From: JANLVI01 sp031363915
Lineage (GTDB): Bacteria; Vulcanimicrobiota; Vulcanimicrobiia; Vulcanimicrobiales; Vulcanimicrobiaceae
Length of the DNA stretch: 64,000 nucleotides
NCBI GenBank assembly: GCA_031363915.1
Contig: JANLVI010000014.1
Location: forward strand, 60,015 to 124,014
Reading direction: 5' to 3'
The notes under the pieces are model-generated. The model saw nothing but the letters and a program-made list of their open reading frames with translations, did no database searches and was not told where the DNA came from. The translations under genes and the position numbers were made by a program. Of this stretch, positions 25,379 through 32,556 are shown one piece after another. Position 1 is the stretch's first letter. Every line of letters begins with the position of its first letter.

Positions 25379-26392
25379 TTATCGCGTCGCGTACTGTTTT
25401 TCGTAGTAGTCTTTGAATTCGCCGGATTTAATCGTGCGCCAATACGCTTCGTTTGCGCGGTACCAGGCGACGGTCGCTTCGAGTCCGGCTTTGAATTGGA
25501 CCTGCGGCCTCCACCCGAGGGCATGGGCCTTGGAGGCGTCGAGCGAATAGCGGCGATCGTGGCCGGGGCGGTCTTGAACGTGTTTGACGTGCGTTGCAAA
25601 ACTGCGGCCCGTCAGCTCCAAAAGGGTGTTGGTGATTTCCAGGTTCGTCCGGCCGTTGCCGCCGCCGATGTTGTAGACGTTGCCGAGTTCGCCGTGCTCG
25701 AGCACGTGCATGATGCCGCGCGCGTGATCGTCGGCATGGATCCAGTCGCGCACTTGCATGCCGTCGCCGTACACCGGGACTTGCTGGTCATCGATGAGGT
25801 TGGTGACGAAGAGCGGGATCAGCTTCTCCGGATACTGGTAGGGCCCGTAGGTGTTCGAGCCGCGCGTGACGAGTACGGGCGTGTTGTACGTGGTCCAATA
25901 CGCGAGGACTTGGAGATCGCCCCCGGCCTTGCTTGCGGCATATGGCGAGCGTGGGGCGATCTGGTCGTTCTCTTTGGAGCTGCCCTCGTGCACGTGGCCG
26001 TAGACTTCGTCGGTCGACACTTGGAGAAAGCGTTTGATCCCGTGCTCGCGCACCGCCTCGAGGAGCACGTGCGTGCCGAGCACGTCGGTGCGCAGAAAGG
26101 CCTCGGGTTCCAGGATCGAGCGGTCGACGTGGGTCTCAGCAGCGAAATTCACGATCGTATCGACGCCCTCGCCAATTGCGGCCTTCACCTCCGCATGCTC
26201 GCGGATATCGCCTTTAATGAAGCGATAGCGCGGGTCGCTCGCGACGTCGGCGAGGTTGGCCGGGTTGCCCGCGTACGTCATCAGGTCGAGGTTGGTAATC
26301 GAGACGTCGGGCCGCTCGCGCAGCACCATGCGGACGAAATTGGAACCGATGAAGCCGAGGCCCCCGGTCACTAGCCAACGTTGGGTCGCCAT
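25379..26392 (-). CDS. rfbB: dTDP-glucose 4,6-dehydratase
   Basis: RfbB converts dTDP-glucose to dTDP-4-keto-6-deoxyglucose. The 337-residue SDR protein has the NAD fold GGLGFIGS (residues 10-17), NFAAETHVDRSI, the catalytic STDEVYG with Asp-Glu at 128-129, YAASK with Tyr151/Lys155, and RGSNTYGPYQYPEKLIPLF. It heads the minus-strand sugar operon and is divergent from rpsB across about 180 bases, where its promoter should lie. No rfbD (4-dehydrorhamnose reductase) is present in the window, so plain rhamnose is not fully encoded here. Confidence 0.95.
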   Translation of the reverse strand: MATQRWLVTGGLGFIGSNFVRMVLRERPDVSITNLDLMTYAGNPANLADVASDPRYRFIKGDIREHAEVKAAIGEGVDTIVNFAAETHVDRSILEPEAFLRTDVLGTHVLLEAVREHGIKRFLQVSTDEVYGHVHEGSSKENDQIAPRSPYAASKAGGDLQVLAYWTTYNTPVLVTRGSNTYGPYQYPEKLIPLFVTNLIDDQQVPVYGDGMQVRDWIHADDHARGIMHVLEHGELGNVYNIGGGNGRTNLEITNTLLELTGRSFATHVKHVQDRPGHDRRYSLDASKAHALGWRPQVQFKAGLEATVAWYRANEAYWRTIKSGEFKDYYEKQYATR

Positions 26393-26419
26393 ATTCTCCT
26401 CGAGCGGGATGGGCGGGCT

Positions 26420-26447
26420 TTGAGCCCGGCGCCAAGTCTGCTATAAT
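26420..26447 (+). promoter_or_regulatory. Sigma-70 promoter for rpsB-tsf
   Basis: TTGAGC at 26420-26425, a 16-base spacer, and a perfect TATAAT at 26442-26447. Transcription should start near 26454 and give a leader of about 118 bases before the rpsB ATG. The leader contains a 6-bp stem AGACCG/CGGTCT (26489-26510) that could take part in S2 autoregulation, known for rpsB leaders in other bacteria; that role is a guess here. Confidence 0.82.
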
Positions 26448-26572
26448 CGGTGAGTTGTCCATCACGCCCTTCACGGAAGAAAGGCGGCAGACCGAGCCCT
26501 TGGCCGGTCTCAATGCGGCTCAGATTGCCCCCGCAGCGGATCGACGCGCGGGCGAGCCCCAGAAAGGTATTC

Positions 26573-27373
26573 ATGTCCGTTATTTCCATGCGCGCCCTGC
26601 TCGAGGCAGGCGTTCACTTCGGTCACCAGACCCGCCGTTGGAATCCCAAGATGAAGCCGTTCATCTTCCAGGAACGCAACGGGATTTACATCATCGACCT
26701 CTCTAAGACGGTCACGCGCATGAACGCCGTGTACGAAGCCGTCAAGCAGATGGCCCGTGAAAATAAAGTCATCCTCTACGTCGGGACCAAGAAACAGGCC
26801 CAGGACGTGGTCAAGGAAGAGGCGGAGCGCGCCGGTACTTACTTTGTGAACCAGCGCTGGCTCGGTGGCACCCTGACCAACTTCGCGACGATCCAGAAGC
26901 GCATCGCGCGCCTGCGTGAACTCGAGAACATGAAGGCTCAGGGCACCTTCGATTTACTCCCCAAGAAAGAGGTCTCACGCCTCTCTGACGAGCTCGAGAA
27001 GCTCGAACGGTTCCTCGGCGGCATCAAAGATATGCACCGTCTCCCCGATGCGATCTTCATCGTCGACCCGAAGAAAGAACGCATCGCGGTCATGGAAGCC
27101 AAGAAGCTGAAGATTCCGATCATCGCGGTCGTCGACACGAACTGCGATCCCGATGAGATCGACTACCTCATCCCCGGCAACGACGACGCGATCCGCGCGG
27201 TCCGCCTGATGGTCGGAAAAATCTCCGACGCCATCATCGAAGGCAAGACCGAGGGCGAGTCGGCCTACGATGCCGAGGACTACGAAGCCGCCTATGCGGA
27301 ACCCGTGGCCGCTGCCCCCGTGGCTGCTGCCCCCGTGGCTGCTGCCCCCGAGGCCGAAGCCGCGACCGTCTAG
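26573..27373 (+). CDS. rpsB: 30S ribosomal protein S2
   Basis: S2 is a small-subunit protein needed for binding mRNA together with S1. From ATG 26573 the 266-residue product starts MSVISMRALLEAGVHFGHQ, the universal S2 opening, followed by RRWNPKMKPFIF, NQRWLGGTLTNF and IPIIAVVDTNCDPDEIDYLIPGNDDAIRA. The open frame continues 41 codons upstream, but none of that is S2-like and it overlaps the promoter. AAAGG about 6 bases upstream is the ribosome binding site. The last 25 residues are a low-complexity Ala/Pro/Val tail built from three 15-base repeats. Confidence 0.97.
   Translation: MSVISMRALLEAGVHFGHQTRRWNPKMKPFIFQERNGIYIIDLSKTVTRMNAVYEAVKQMARENKVILYVGTKKQAQDVVKEEAERAGTYFVNQRWLGGTLTNFATIQKRIARLRELENMKAQGTFDLLPKKEVSRLSDELEKLERFLGGIKDMHRLPDAIFIVDPKKERIAVMEAKKLKIPIIAVVDTNCDPDEIDYLIPGNDDAIRAVRLMVGKISDAIIEGKTEGESAYDAEDYEAAYAEPVAAAPVAAAPVAAAPEAEAATV
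27305..27349 (+). repeat. Three tandem 15-base repeats in the rpsB tail
   Basis: Unit GTGGCTGCTGCCCCC, three copies, the first with one change (GCC for GCT). They encode (VAAAP)x3 at the S2 C-terminus. In-frame repeats of this kind can gain or lose copies by slippage without breaking the gene. Confidence 0.9.
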
Positions 27374-27402
27374 GGCATCCCCGACCTCCACGAGAATCCC
27401 AC

Positions 27403-27436
27403 AAAGAGAGGCCCAAAGCGATGCGGGCCTCTCTTT
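27403..27436 (+). terminator. Hairpin with T-run between rpsB and tsf
   Basis: AAAGAGAGGCCC (27403-27414), a 10-base loop, and GGGCCTCTCTTT (27425-27436), followed by one more T. The 12-bp stem is perfect. It looks like an intrinsic terminator or partial attenuator that would lower tsf expression relative to rpsB, or a site for RNA processing. Confidence 0.7.
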
Positions 27437-27467
27437 TCGAATCACCTTCCACCGCACACCGGAGTAC

Positions 27468-28085
27468 ATGACCGTGAGTTCCGCCACGACCTATAAGCCC
27501 TCAGCCGACGACGTCAAGAAGCTTCGCGAAGCGACGGGCGCCGGTATGATCGATTGCCGTAACGCCCTCGTCGAGACGGGCGGCGATGCCGACAAGGCCA
27601 AAGAACGGCTCGCGGAACTCGGTCAGTCCAAGGCGGAGAAAAAAGAAGAGCGCACCGCAAACGAGGGCTCCGTCGGAAGTTACATCCACGCCGGCGGCAA
27701 GATCGGCGTGATCGTCGAGATCAACTGCGAGACCGACTTTGTCGCCCGCAATCCGAAGTTCGGCGAACTCGTTCGCGACGTTGCGATGCATATCGCCGCG
27801 ATGTCGCCGCAGTACCTCGATCGGGAAGCGGTTCCGGCCGAGGTGATCGAGCCCGCGAAAAAAGAACTCGCCGAGAGCGTCCCGGCCGGCAAGCCCGCAA
27901 ACGTGATCGAGAAAATCGTCGAAGGCAAGCTCAACAAGTGGTACGAGGAGCACTGCCTGCTCGACCAGCCGTTCGTCAAAGACGATTCCGTTTCGATCGG
28001 CGAACTGGTCGCCGGCGTCTCGTCGGTGCTCGGTGAGAAAATCCGCGTCAAGCGCTTCGCCAAGTTCGTGCTGGGCGAGGCCTAG
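27468..28085 (+). CDS. tsf: Elongation factor Ts, short form
   Basis: EF-Ts exchanges GDP for GTP on EF-Tu. From ATG 27468 the protein has 205 residues, beginning with a short linker and then VKKLREATGAGMIDCRNAL (the TDF/Tu-contact N-domain), followed by GSVGSYIHAGGKIGVIVEINCETDFVARN, which holds the T-D-F contact. It ends IRVKRFAKFVLGEA. At about 200 residues it is the short type with a single core subdomain, as in Thermus and several deep phyla, instead of the 280-residue E. coli form. An open frame extends upstream to 27270 but is a shadow of rpsB. GGAG at 27461 is the ribosome binding site. Confidence 0.95.
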   Translation: MTVSSATTYKPSADDVKKLREATGAGMIDCRNALVETGGDADKAKERLAELGQSKAEKKEERTANEGSVGSYIHAGGKIGVIVEINCETDFVARNPKFGELVRDVAMHIAAMSPQYLDREAVPAEVIEPAKKELAESVPAGKPANVIEKIVEGKLNKWYEEHCLLDQPFVKDDSVSIGELVAGVSSVLGEKIRVKRFAKFVLGEA

Positions 28086-28097
28086 CCCGCGGGCGGC

Positions 28098-28838
28098 ATG
28101 TCCGAACCGAAATACCGCAAGATACTTCTCAAGCTCTCAGGCGAGGCGTTCGCCGGCACTGAGGGCAGTGTCGACGTCGAGACCACCGCGATCATGGCGC
28201 GTCAGATTCGCGACGTGCACGACGACGGCGTGAGCGTCGCGGTCGTCGTTGGCGGCGGCAATATTTGGCGCGGTAAAGCCCACGAAGCCGCCGGAATGGA
28301 ACGATCCACCGCCGACTATATGGGCATGCTCGCGACCGTGATCAACGCGCTTGCCTTACAAGACTCGCTCGAACGCATCGGCGTGCCCTCGCGCGTGCAG
28401 ACGGCAATCGAGATGGCGCAAATCGCGGAACCGTACATCCGGCGCCGCGCGATGCGGCATCTTGAAAAAGGCCGCGTCGTAATTTTCGCTGCGGGTACGG
28501 GCAATCCGTACTTCACGACCGATACCACCGCTGCGCTGCGCGCGGTCGAGGTCGGTGCGCAAGTAATCCTTAAAGCCACCAAAGTGGACGGCGTGTACTC
28601 CGCCGATCCCAAGAAACATGCGGATGCCACGCGCTTCGAGCAAGTCGATTATCTGCAAGTCTTGCAACTCGGCCTCGAAGTGATGGATAGTACGGCGCTG
28701 ACGCTCTGTATGGATAACGGTCTGCCGATCATCGTGTTCGATATGAACGTGCCGGGCAACATTCGCCGGGTCGTCATGGGCGAGACAATCGGCACCTATG
28801 TCGGACGCGCGGCGGCACTCGTCGGATCGGAGAAATAA
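28098..28838 (+). CDS. pyrH: UMP kinase
   Basis: PyrH phosphorylates UMP to UDP and is the bacterial hexameric amino-acid-kinase-fold type. The 246-residue product has YRKILLKLSGEAFAG at the start, VAVVVGGGNIWRGK for phosphate binding, ADYMGMLATVINALALQD, GTGNPYFTTDTTAALRAVEV, KATKVDGVYSADPKK, and ends with TIGTYVG. The order tsf-pyrH-frr is widely conserved. The frr start follows the pyrH stop directly (TAAGTG). Confidence 0.96.
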   Translation: MSEPKYRKILLKLSGEAFAGTEGSVDVETTAIMARQIRDVHDDGVSVAVVVGGGNIWRGKAHEAAGMERSTADYMGMLATVINALALQDSLERIGVPSRVQTAIEMAQIAEPYIRRRAMRHLEKGRVVIFAAGTGNPYFTTDTTAALRAVEVGAQVILKATKVDGVYSADPKKHADATRFEQVDYLQVLQLGLEVMDSTALTLCMDNGLPIIVFDMNVPGNIRRVVMGETIGTYVGRAAALVGSEK

Positions 28839-29396
28839 GTGCTCGAAGACGTTTATAAAGACGCCGAATCCAAGATGAACAAGTCGATCGAATCGACGCG
28901 CAGCGAGTTCGCCTCGATCCGCACGGGACGTGCCGCACCCTCGCTTCTGGATCGTCTCCAGGTCGAGGCGTACGGATCGATGGTGCCGCTCAAACAAATC
29001 GCAAGCGTGAGTTCGCCCGATGGCCGCTCGCTGCAAGTCTCGGCGTTCGATAAGAGTACGGTCGGTGCGATCCGTAAGGCCATCGAGACGAGCGACCTCG
29101 GCCTCAATCCCAATATCGACGGCAGCAACATCCGCCTTTCGATTCCGCCGCTCACCGAAGACCGCCGTAAAGACTTAGTCAAACTCATCAAGAAAAAAGG
29201 CGAAGACGGCAAAGTCGCGATTCGCAACATCCGGCACAAGTCGGTCGATGAGATCAAGGCGCTGCTCAAAGAATCGAAGATCACTGAGGACGAGAACAAG
29301 CGCGCGGGCGATCACGTGCAAAAACTCACCGATAAATTCATCAAAGAAGTCGACAGTCTCGTCGGCCATAAAGAAAAAGAGATCATGGAGGTATGA
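28839..29396 (+). CDS. frr: Ribosome recycling factor
   Basis: RRF with EF-G splits the post-termination ribosome. The 185-residue, mostly helical product starts at GTG 28839, directly after the pyrH stop. It shows the family pattern MNKSIESTRSEFASIRTGRAAPSLLDRL and VPLKQIASVSSPDGRSLQV, then IRLSIPPLTEDRRKDLVK and VAIRNIRHKSVDEIK. The length equals that of E. coli RRF. Its last four bases form ATGA with the next small gene. Confidence 0.96.
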   Translation: MLEDVYKDAESKMNKSIESTRSEFASIRTGRAAPSLLDRLQVEAYGSMVPLKQIASVSSPDGRSLQVSAFDKSTVGAIRKAIETSDLGLNPNIDGSNIRLSIPPLTEDRRKDLVKLIKKKGEDGKVAIRNIRHKSVDEIKALLKESKITEDENKRAGDHVQKLTDKFIKEVDSLVGHKEKEIMEV

Positions 29397-29587
29397 GCGC
29401 CGAGCTCATCTTCACACCCGAACACGAAGCACGCGTCAAACTCGGTGATGCGCCGCTTCGCCTGCGCGTGTTGCGTCCGCCGTATCCGGCGATCGGTCGC
29501 GGTGTTCTGCGCGTCTTGCGCGTGCGCGAAGGTCAGTCGGAGTGCGAGGTGATCGTCGGATACGACGGCTACGAGCGGATCGGCTGA
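29393..29587 (+). CDS. Small unknown protein between frr and uppS
   Basis: A 64-residue product with no family I recognise. It starts at ATG 29393 overlapping the frr stop (ATGA) and ends in a TGA that shares its A with the uppS ATG (TGATG). Both junctions are of the kind used by true genes throughout this window, and no other frame covers this stretch, so it is most likely real. The sequence is basic and beta-prone (LRLRVLRPPYPAIGRGVLRVLRV, then CEVIVGYDGYERIG), with no transmembrane segment or signal peptide. Confidence 0.7.
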   Translation: MSAELIFTPEHEARVKLGDAPLRLRVLRPPYPAIGRGVLRVLRVREGQSECEVIVGYDGYERIG

Positions 29588-30324
29588 TGGCAACCGTACT
29601 CGACGATTTCGCCGGCCTCGATGCCGCGAGGATGCCCAAACACGTCGCGATCATCATGGACGGGAATAGGCGTTGGGCAAAAGAACGCCGTTTGCCCGCG
29701 ATCGAGGGTCATCGCCGCGGCATCGTCGCGCTTCGTGAAGTGACGCGTGCCGCGCGCGATCTGAAAATCCCCGTGCTGACCGTTTACGGCTTTTCCACCG
29801 AAAACTGGAAGCGCGACCGCACGGAGATCTCACTCTTGCTCGATCTGTGCGTGTACTTCGCGCAGAACGAACTGGCCGAGCTCTCACGCAACAACGTGCG
29901 CGTCAACGTGATCGGCCGCTACGAAGCGCTGCCGGCCGCGTCGCGCGACGCACTCGATGGCCTCGTCGAGAAGACGAAACACAACGACGGCTTGCTGCTC
30001 AACCTCGCGGTGAACTATAGCGCCCGGATGGAAATGCGCGATGCGATCTGCGCGCTTGCCGAGGACGTTAAGAGCGGTAAGCTCGCGGTCGATGCAATCG
30101 ACGAAGAGCGGATCGAGTCGTACCTCTATACCTCGACGTTGCCCGATCCCGAACTGTTGATCCGACCCGGCGGTGAGTCGCGGCTCTCGAATTTCTTACT
30201 CTATCAAGTCGCCTACACCGAACTCTACCTCACCGAAACGTACTGGCCCGATTTTTCACGCGAACACTTCGCGCTTGCGCTCGCCGACTTCCAACGGCGG
30301 CAGCGACGGTTCGGCGGAGCATGA
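29587..30324 (+). CDS. uppS: Undecaprenyl diphosphate synthase
   Basis: This is the cis-prenyltransferase that makes the C55 lipid carrier used for peptidoglycan and surface glycans. From ATG 29587 the product has 245 residues: HVAIIMDGNRRW at 19-30 with catalytic Asp25, GHRRGI, TVYGFSTENWKR, and near the end the family's IRPGGESRLSNFLLYQVAYTEL and FSREHF. The start is fixed by the one-base overlap with the preceding small gene; an upstream extension to 29542 lies within that gene. cdsA overlaps its stop. Confidence 0.95.
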   Translation: MATVLDDFAGLDAARMPKHVAIIMDGNRRWAKERRLPAIEGHRRGIVALREVTRAARDLKIPVLTVYGFSTENWKRDRTEISLLLDLCVYFAQNELAELSRNNVRVNVIGRYEALPAASRDALDGLVEKTKHNDGLLLNLAVNYSARMEMRDAICALAEDVKSGKLAVDAIDEERIESYLYTSTLPDPELLIRPGGESRLSNFLLYQVAYTELYLTETYWPDFSREHFALALADFQRRQRRFGGA

Positions 30325-31154
30325 CCGCCGCACCGGCGAAACCCTCCGGCGCAAAGCCGGTCTCGGGGCGCCGCGTGCTCGTGGGCCTGCTGCTCGCGAC
30401 GGTCGGGATCGCCGGCGTCTACTGGCCGCTGAGCTGGCTTGCAATTGCGCTCGCGGCGGCCGTGCTTTCGCTCTGGGAATTCGCGCAGCTCGCCGAGCGC
30501 AAAGGCGCGGTCCTCGAATTCTCGGTGCTGTTGATCGCAAGCACGCTGTACCTGGTGCTGACGTATCTTGGGCTCATCCGCGAATTCGAAGGTACGCTTC
30601 TCTCCGTCACTGTCGTGGCCTCGCTATTGAGCGCGACGATCCGCGGCAAAGGCAAGTACTTCGCGCGTAGCGGTTACACCGTACTCGGCGTCATGTATAT
30701 CGGAAAACTGCTCTCGTACTGGGTCGCAATTCGCATGATGCCGGCGGGCGCAGCGCTCGTCGTCTACGGCATCGTCGTGGTCGCGATGACCGATATCGCG
30801 GCAATGTTCGTCGGCATCACGATCGGGCGCACGCCGCTCACGCCGATCTCACCCAAGAAGACCGTCGAGGGCGCTGTCGGCGGGTTGCTTATTGCAACCG
30901 CCGTTGCCGTTGGTCTTGGAATGCTCCCGCAACTTCGCTTTGTGTGGTGGGAAGGCGCGCTGATCGGTCTTGTCACCTCGTTTGCAGCGCAGTGCGGGGA
31001 CCTCGTCGAGTCGGCCCTCAAGCGCGACGCAGACGTTAAAGATGCAGGCACCATCGTCGCGGGCCACGGCGGCGTCCTCGATCGCTTCGATTCGTTCATC
31101 TTCGGCGGGATCGCGCTCTACTTCGCGCTCTGGCTCGTGCATGTGCTTCACTAG
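30321..31154 (+). CDS. cdsA: Phosphatidate cytidylyltransferase
   Basis: CdsA makes CDP-diacylglycerol, the precursor of all membrane phospholipids. The 277-residue integral membrane protein has about seven or eight hydrophobic segments and the C-terminal family signature: CGDLVESALKRDADVKDAG, then GHGGVLDRFDSFIF, with the metal-binding Asp residues. TDIAAMFVGITIGRTPLTPISPKKTVEGAVGG precedes it. It overlaps uppS by 4 bases. The conserved cluster would normally continue directly into dxr; here about 4 kb of other genes intervene. Confidence 0.95.
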   Translation: MTAAPAKPSGAKPVSGRRVLVGLLLATVGIAGVYWPLSWLAIALAAAVLSLWEFAQLAERKGAVLEFSVLLIASTLYLVLTYLGLIREFEGTLLSVTVVASLLSATIRGKGKYFARSGYTVLGVMYIGKLLSYWVAIRMMPAGAALVVYGIVVVAMTDIAAMFVGITIGRTPLTPISPKKTVEGAVGGLLIATAVAVGLGMLPQLRFVWWEGALIGLVTSFAAQCGDLVESALKRDADVKDAGTIVAGHGGVLDRFDSFIFGGIALYFALWLVHVLH

Positions 31155-31202
31155 GAAGCTATCGATCGCCACCCCGGGTAAAGTCGCCGACCGGGGCCAC
31201 CG

Positions 31203-31742
31203 ATGCCTAGTAAGGCCTTCTTTGCCGACTCCAGCCTGCAGAAAGTATCTCGCATGATCATCATCGCTCCGGGGGCGCGCGTTTCGCCGCTGGCGGATAT
31301 CGAAGACTCGATTCGTGGTTCGAAAATCACGATCGAAGACGGTGCGGTGATCGATTCGTTCGTCAAGATCAAATTCGCCGGCGGCGATGGGGACATCCTG
31401 ATCGGGCGGAATGCCGTGGTCAATGCGGGCTGCGTGATTTACTCGGGGCACGGCGTCGTGCTCGGAGCCAACTCGCGGATCGCAGCAAATACGACGCTGG
31501 TCGGGGCCGAACACGAATATCGCGACCGCTCAAAGACCATCTGGGAGCAGCGCTTCACCCCGAGCCGCGGCGGCATCCTCATCGAAGAAGACGTGTGGAT
31601 CGGAACGCAGTGCGTGCTGCTCGACGGATCGATCTTACGCAAGGGCTGTGTCGTCGGCGCCCATTCGCTCGTACGCACCGAACTTGAGGCATATTCGGTG
31701 AACGTCGGCATCCCAACCAAACGCGTCGGTTACCGTGAGTGA
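31203..31742 (+). CDS. Left-handed beta-helix (hexapeptide) acyltransferase
   Basis: A 179-residue product of hexapeptide-repeat type. Repeats run from about residue 20 (MIIIAPGARVSPLADIED, IEDGAVIDSFVKIKF, ILIGRNAVVNAGCVIYSG, VVLGANSRIAANTTLV) to 170, with a loop HEYRDRSKTIWEQRF and the closing coil IEEDVWIGTQCVLLDGSILRKGCVVGAHSLV. Such proteins O- or N-acylate sugars on surface polysaccharide precursors. The start at 31203 is uncertain; ATG 31254, where the first repeat begins, is an alternative. It overlaps the following epimerase gene by 8 bases. Confidence 0.85.
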   Translation: MPSKAFFADSSLQKVSRMIIIAPGARVSPLADIEDSIRGSKITIEDGAVIDSFVKIKFAGGDGDILIGRNAVVNAGCVIYSGHGVVLGANSRIAANTTLVGAEHEYRDRSKTIWEQRFTPSRGGILIEEDVWIGTQCVLLDGSILRKGCVVGAHSLVRTELEAYSVNVGIPTKRVGYRE

Positions 31743-32556
31743 GATCGCCCGGGCCACCGTCATCGGCGGCCGCGGCTTTATCGGCTCGCACCTCGTCGCA
31801 GAACTCGAAGGCGCCGGGGTGAGGTGTTGGGTGCCGCAACCGGACGATGTGGATTTGTCACGCCGGGAACTCGGCGCGGTCTTTTACTGCGCGGGCGTAA
31901 ACGCTGCATCGACTAGGCCGGGATATGACGCGCAGCGGGCACACGTATCGCAACTCGCGGACGTCCTGAATCGCGCGCGCTTCGATTCGCTCCTGTATCT
32001 TTCATCGACTCGTGTTTATCTGGACGCCGAGTCCGGCGACGAAGAGACGGCACTCCGCGTTCGACCGCTGCAAGCCGATCAGCTCTTCAACATTACCAAA
32101 CTGGCGGGCGAAGCGGTGTGTCTGCGCGACCCGCGTCCGGGCGTTCGCGTCGCGCGCGTCGCAAACGTCTTCGGCACCGGAGCGCGGGCGGTCAATTTTC
32201 TTCCCTCGATCATCGCTGAGGCGATCGGTACGGGCCGCGTCGTATTGCGGAGCGCCCTCGATTCGGCGAAGGATTACATCTCGATTCACGATTCTCTCCG
32301 AGCCCTGGTAGCGATCGCCGAGTGCGGCTCCGAACGACTCTATAACGTGGCTTCCGGCATCAACGTGACGCACGCGCAAATCACGACTGTGCTTGCGCGT
32401 GTAACGGGCGCAGCGATCGAAGTAGCGCCGCGCGCCCCAGCGATCGTTTTCCCCATCATCGAGGTCGGACGGATCCGCAGCTTGGTGCCGCCACCCACGG
32501 AATCCGTGCTCGACTCATTCGCGGATCTCATTCACACCTACAAGGAGACTGCATGA
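31735..32556 (+). CDS. NAD-dependent sugar epimerase/dehydratase
   Basis: A 273-residue extended-SDR protein starting at GTG 31735. The nucleotide-binding site is VIGGRGFIGSHL (near residues 9-20); LYLSSTRVYLD is the Ser/Thr-rich active-site strand. The usual YxxxK is hard to place: FNITKLAGEAVCL has Lys but Phe-Asn where Tyr is expected, so activity may be altered. RVANVFGTGARAVNFLP and DYISIHDSLRALVAI complete the fold. It lies between an acyltransferase and an FkbM methyltransferase, all overlapping, as a small surface-sugar module. Confidence 0.82.
   Translation: MSEIARATVIGGRGFIGSHLVAELEGAGVRCWVPQPDDVDLSRRELGAVFYCAGVNAASTRPGYDAQRAHVSQLADVLNRARFDSLLYLSSTRVYLDAESGDEETALRVRPLQADQLFNITKLAGEAVCLRDPRPGVRVARVANVFGTGARAVNFLPSIIAEAIGTGRVVLRSALDSAKDYISIHDSLRALVAIAECGSERLYNVASGINVTHAQITTVLARVTGAAIEVAPRAPAIVFPIIEVGRIRSLVPPPTESVLDSFADLIHTYKETA

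Noticed and set aside
26450..26572. Extended rpsB start at 26450
   Set aside because: It would begin within a few bases of the predicted transcription start and adds no S2-like sequence; the normal S2 N-terminus starts at 26573.
27270..27467. Long N-terminal extension of tsf
   Set aside because: It overlaps the rpsB end in another frame, is Pro-rich because of the tandem repeats, and spans the rpsB-tsf hairpin.
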